This document shows, piece after piece, positions 13,054 to 13,128 of a stretch of DNA of 13,128 nucleotides (the first letter of the stretch is position 1; every line of letters starts with the position of its first letter). A program made the position numbers and the translations under genes. The notes under the pieces were generated by a model. It was not told the DNA's origin, ran no database searches, and was given only the letters and a program-made list of their open reading frames with translations. The stretch is from Terrimesophilobacter sp036565765 (GTDB taxonomy: Bacteria; Actinomycetota; Actinomycetes; Actinomycetales; Microbacteriaceae): NCBI RefSeq assembly GCF_036565765.1, contig NZ_DATCXP010000025.1, one strand, 5' to 3'.

Positions 13054-13128
13054 TTCCAGACCCCGTGAATCCTCTGGCTCCCTGAGTTCTCCGGCCCCCT
13101 GAGTCCTCTGGCTCCCTGAGTCCTCTGG
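13054..13128. repeat. 17-bp tandem repeat array running off the window
   Basis: The unit CCTCTGGCTCCCTGAGT occurs at 13071-13087 and 13105-13121 identically, a variant (TCTCCGGCCCCCTGAGT) at 13088-13104, a degenerate copy at 13054-13070, and a partial copy at 13122-13128. Units touch without spacers. The array starts 24 bases after the HNH stop and continues past the edge. No coding or obvious terminator role is visible. Confidence 0.85.

Noticed and set aside
13054..13128. CRISPR array
   Set aside because: The repeats touch each other with no unique spacers and the unit is only 17 bases, so it is a tandem repeat.

Overview
The window is chromosomal DNA from a high-GC actinobacterium, most likely a member of the Microbacteriaceae. 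I base this on codon bias, on short-leader or leaderless starts behind TANNNT hexamers, on a DUF222/HNH (13E12-type) gene, and on an SF1-helicase/Vsr-like fusion of the REase_MTES_1575 type, a family named after a Microbacterium testaceum protein. The family-level placement is inference.

Left part (1-3363). A 5'-truncated MarR regulator with a four-cysteine tail comes first, then a tRNA-Ala(CGC) gene on the minus strand. After these is a minus-strand cluster galU, a RimJ-type GNAT acetyltransferase and a three-helix membrane protein. A compact divergent region (3364-3402) separates galU from a plus-strand cluster: 5-formyl-THF cyclo-ligase, a zinc-ribbon FmdB/Ruc-like protein, mscL, and a GAF-ANTAR protein whose start overlaps the mscL stop. 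From memory this order matches the Mycobacterium tuberculosis galU region (mscL, Rv0991c, Rv0992c, galU, rimJ, Rv0996), without moeA. It is therefore an old core block.

Middle (5513-7325). A second GAF-ANTAR gene with its own ribosome binding site is followed by a run of small genes of no recognised function: 105 aa, a 58-aa two-helix membrane peptide, a possible 46-aa peptide and a 63-aa peptide. A 17-bp sequence is repeated exactly upstream of the first two, and related versions lie upstream of the 63-aa gene and perhaps the second ANTAR gene. This suggests a small co-regulated set and is the most novel-looking signal here. A strong hairpin closes the plus-strand set and also the oppositely oriented helicase operon.

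Right part (7326-13128). A minus-strand operon encodes a 1253-aa SF1 helicase-like protein whose Walker A lysine and Walker B glutamate are both replaced, with a Vsr-like nuclease domain at its C-terminus, followed by a 101-aa low-complexity protein. On the plus strand is a complete DUF222/HNH endonuclease, preceded by a DnaA-box-like site and a perfect palindrome. The window ends inside a 17-bp tandem repeat array.
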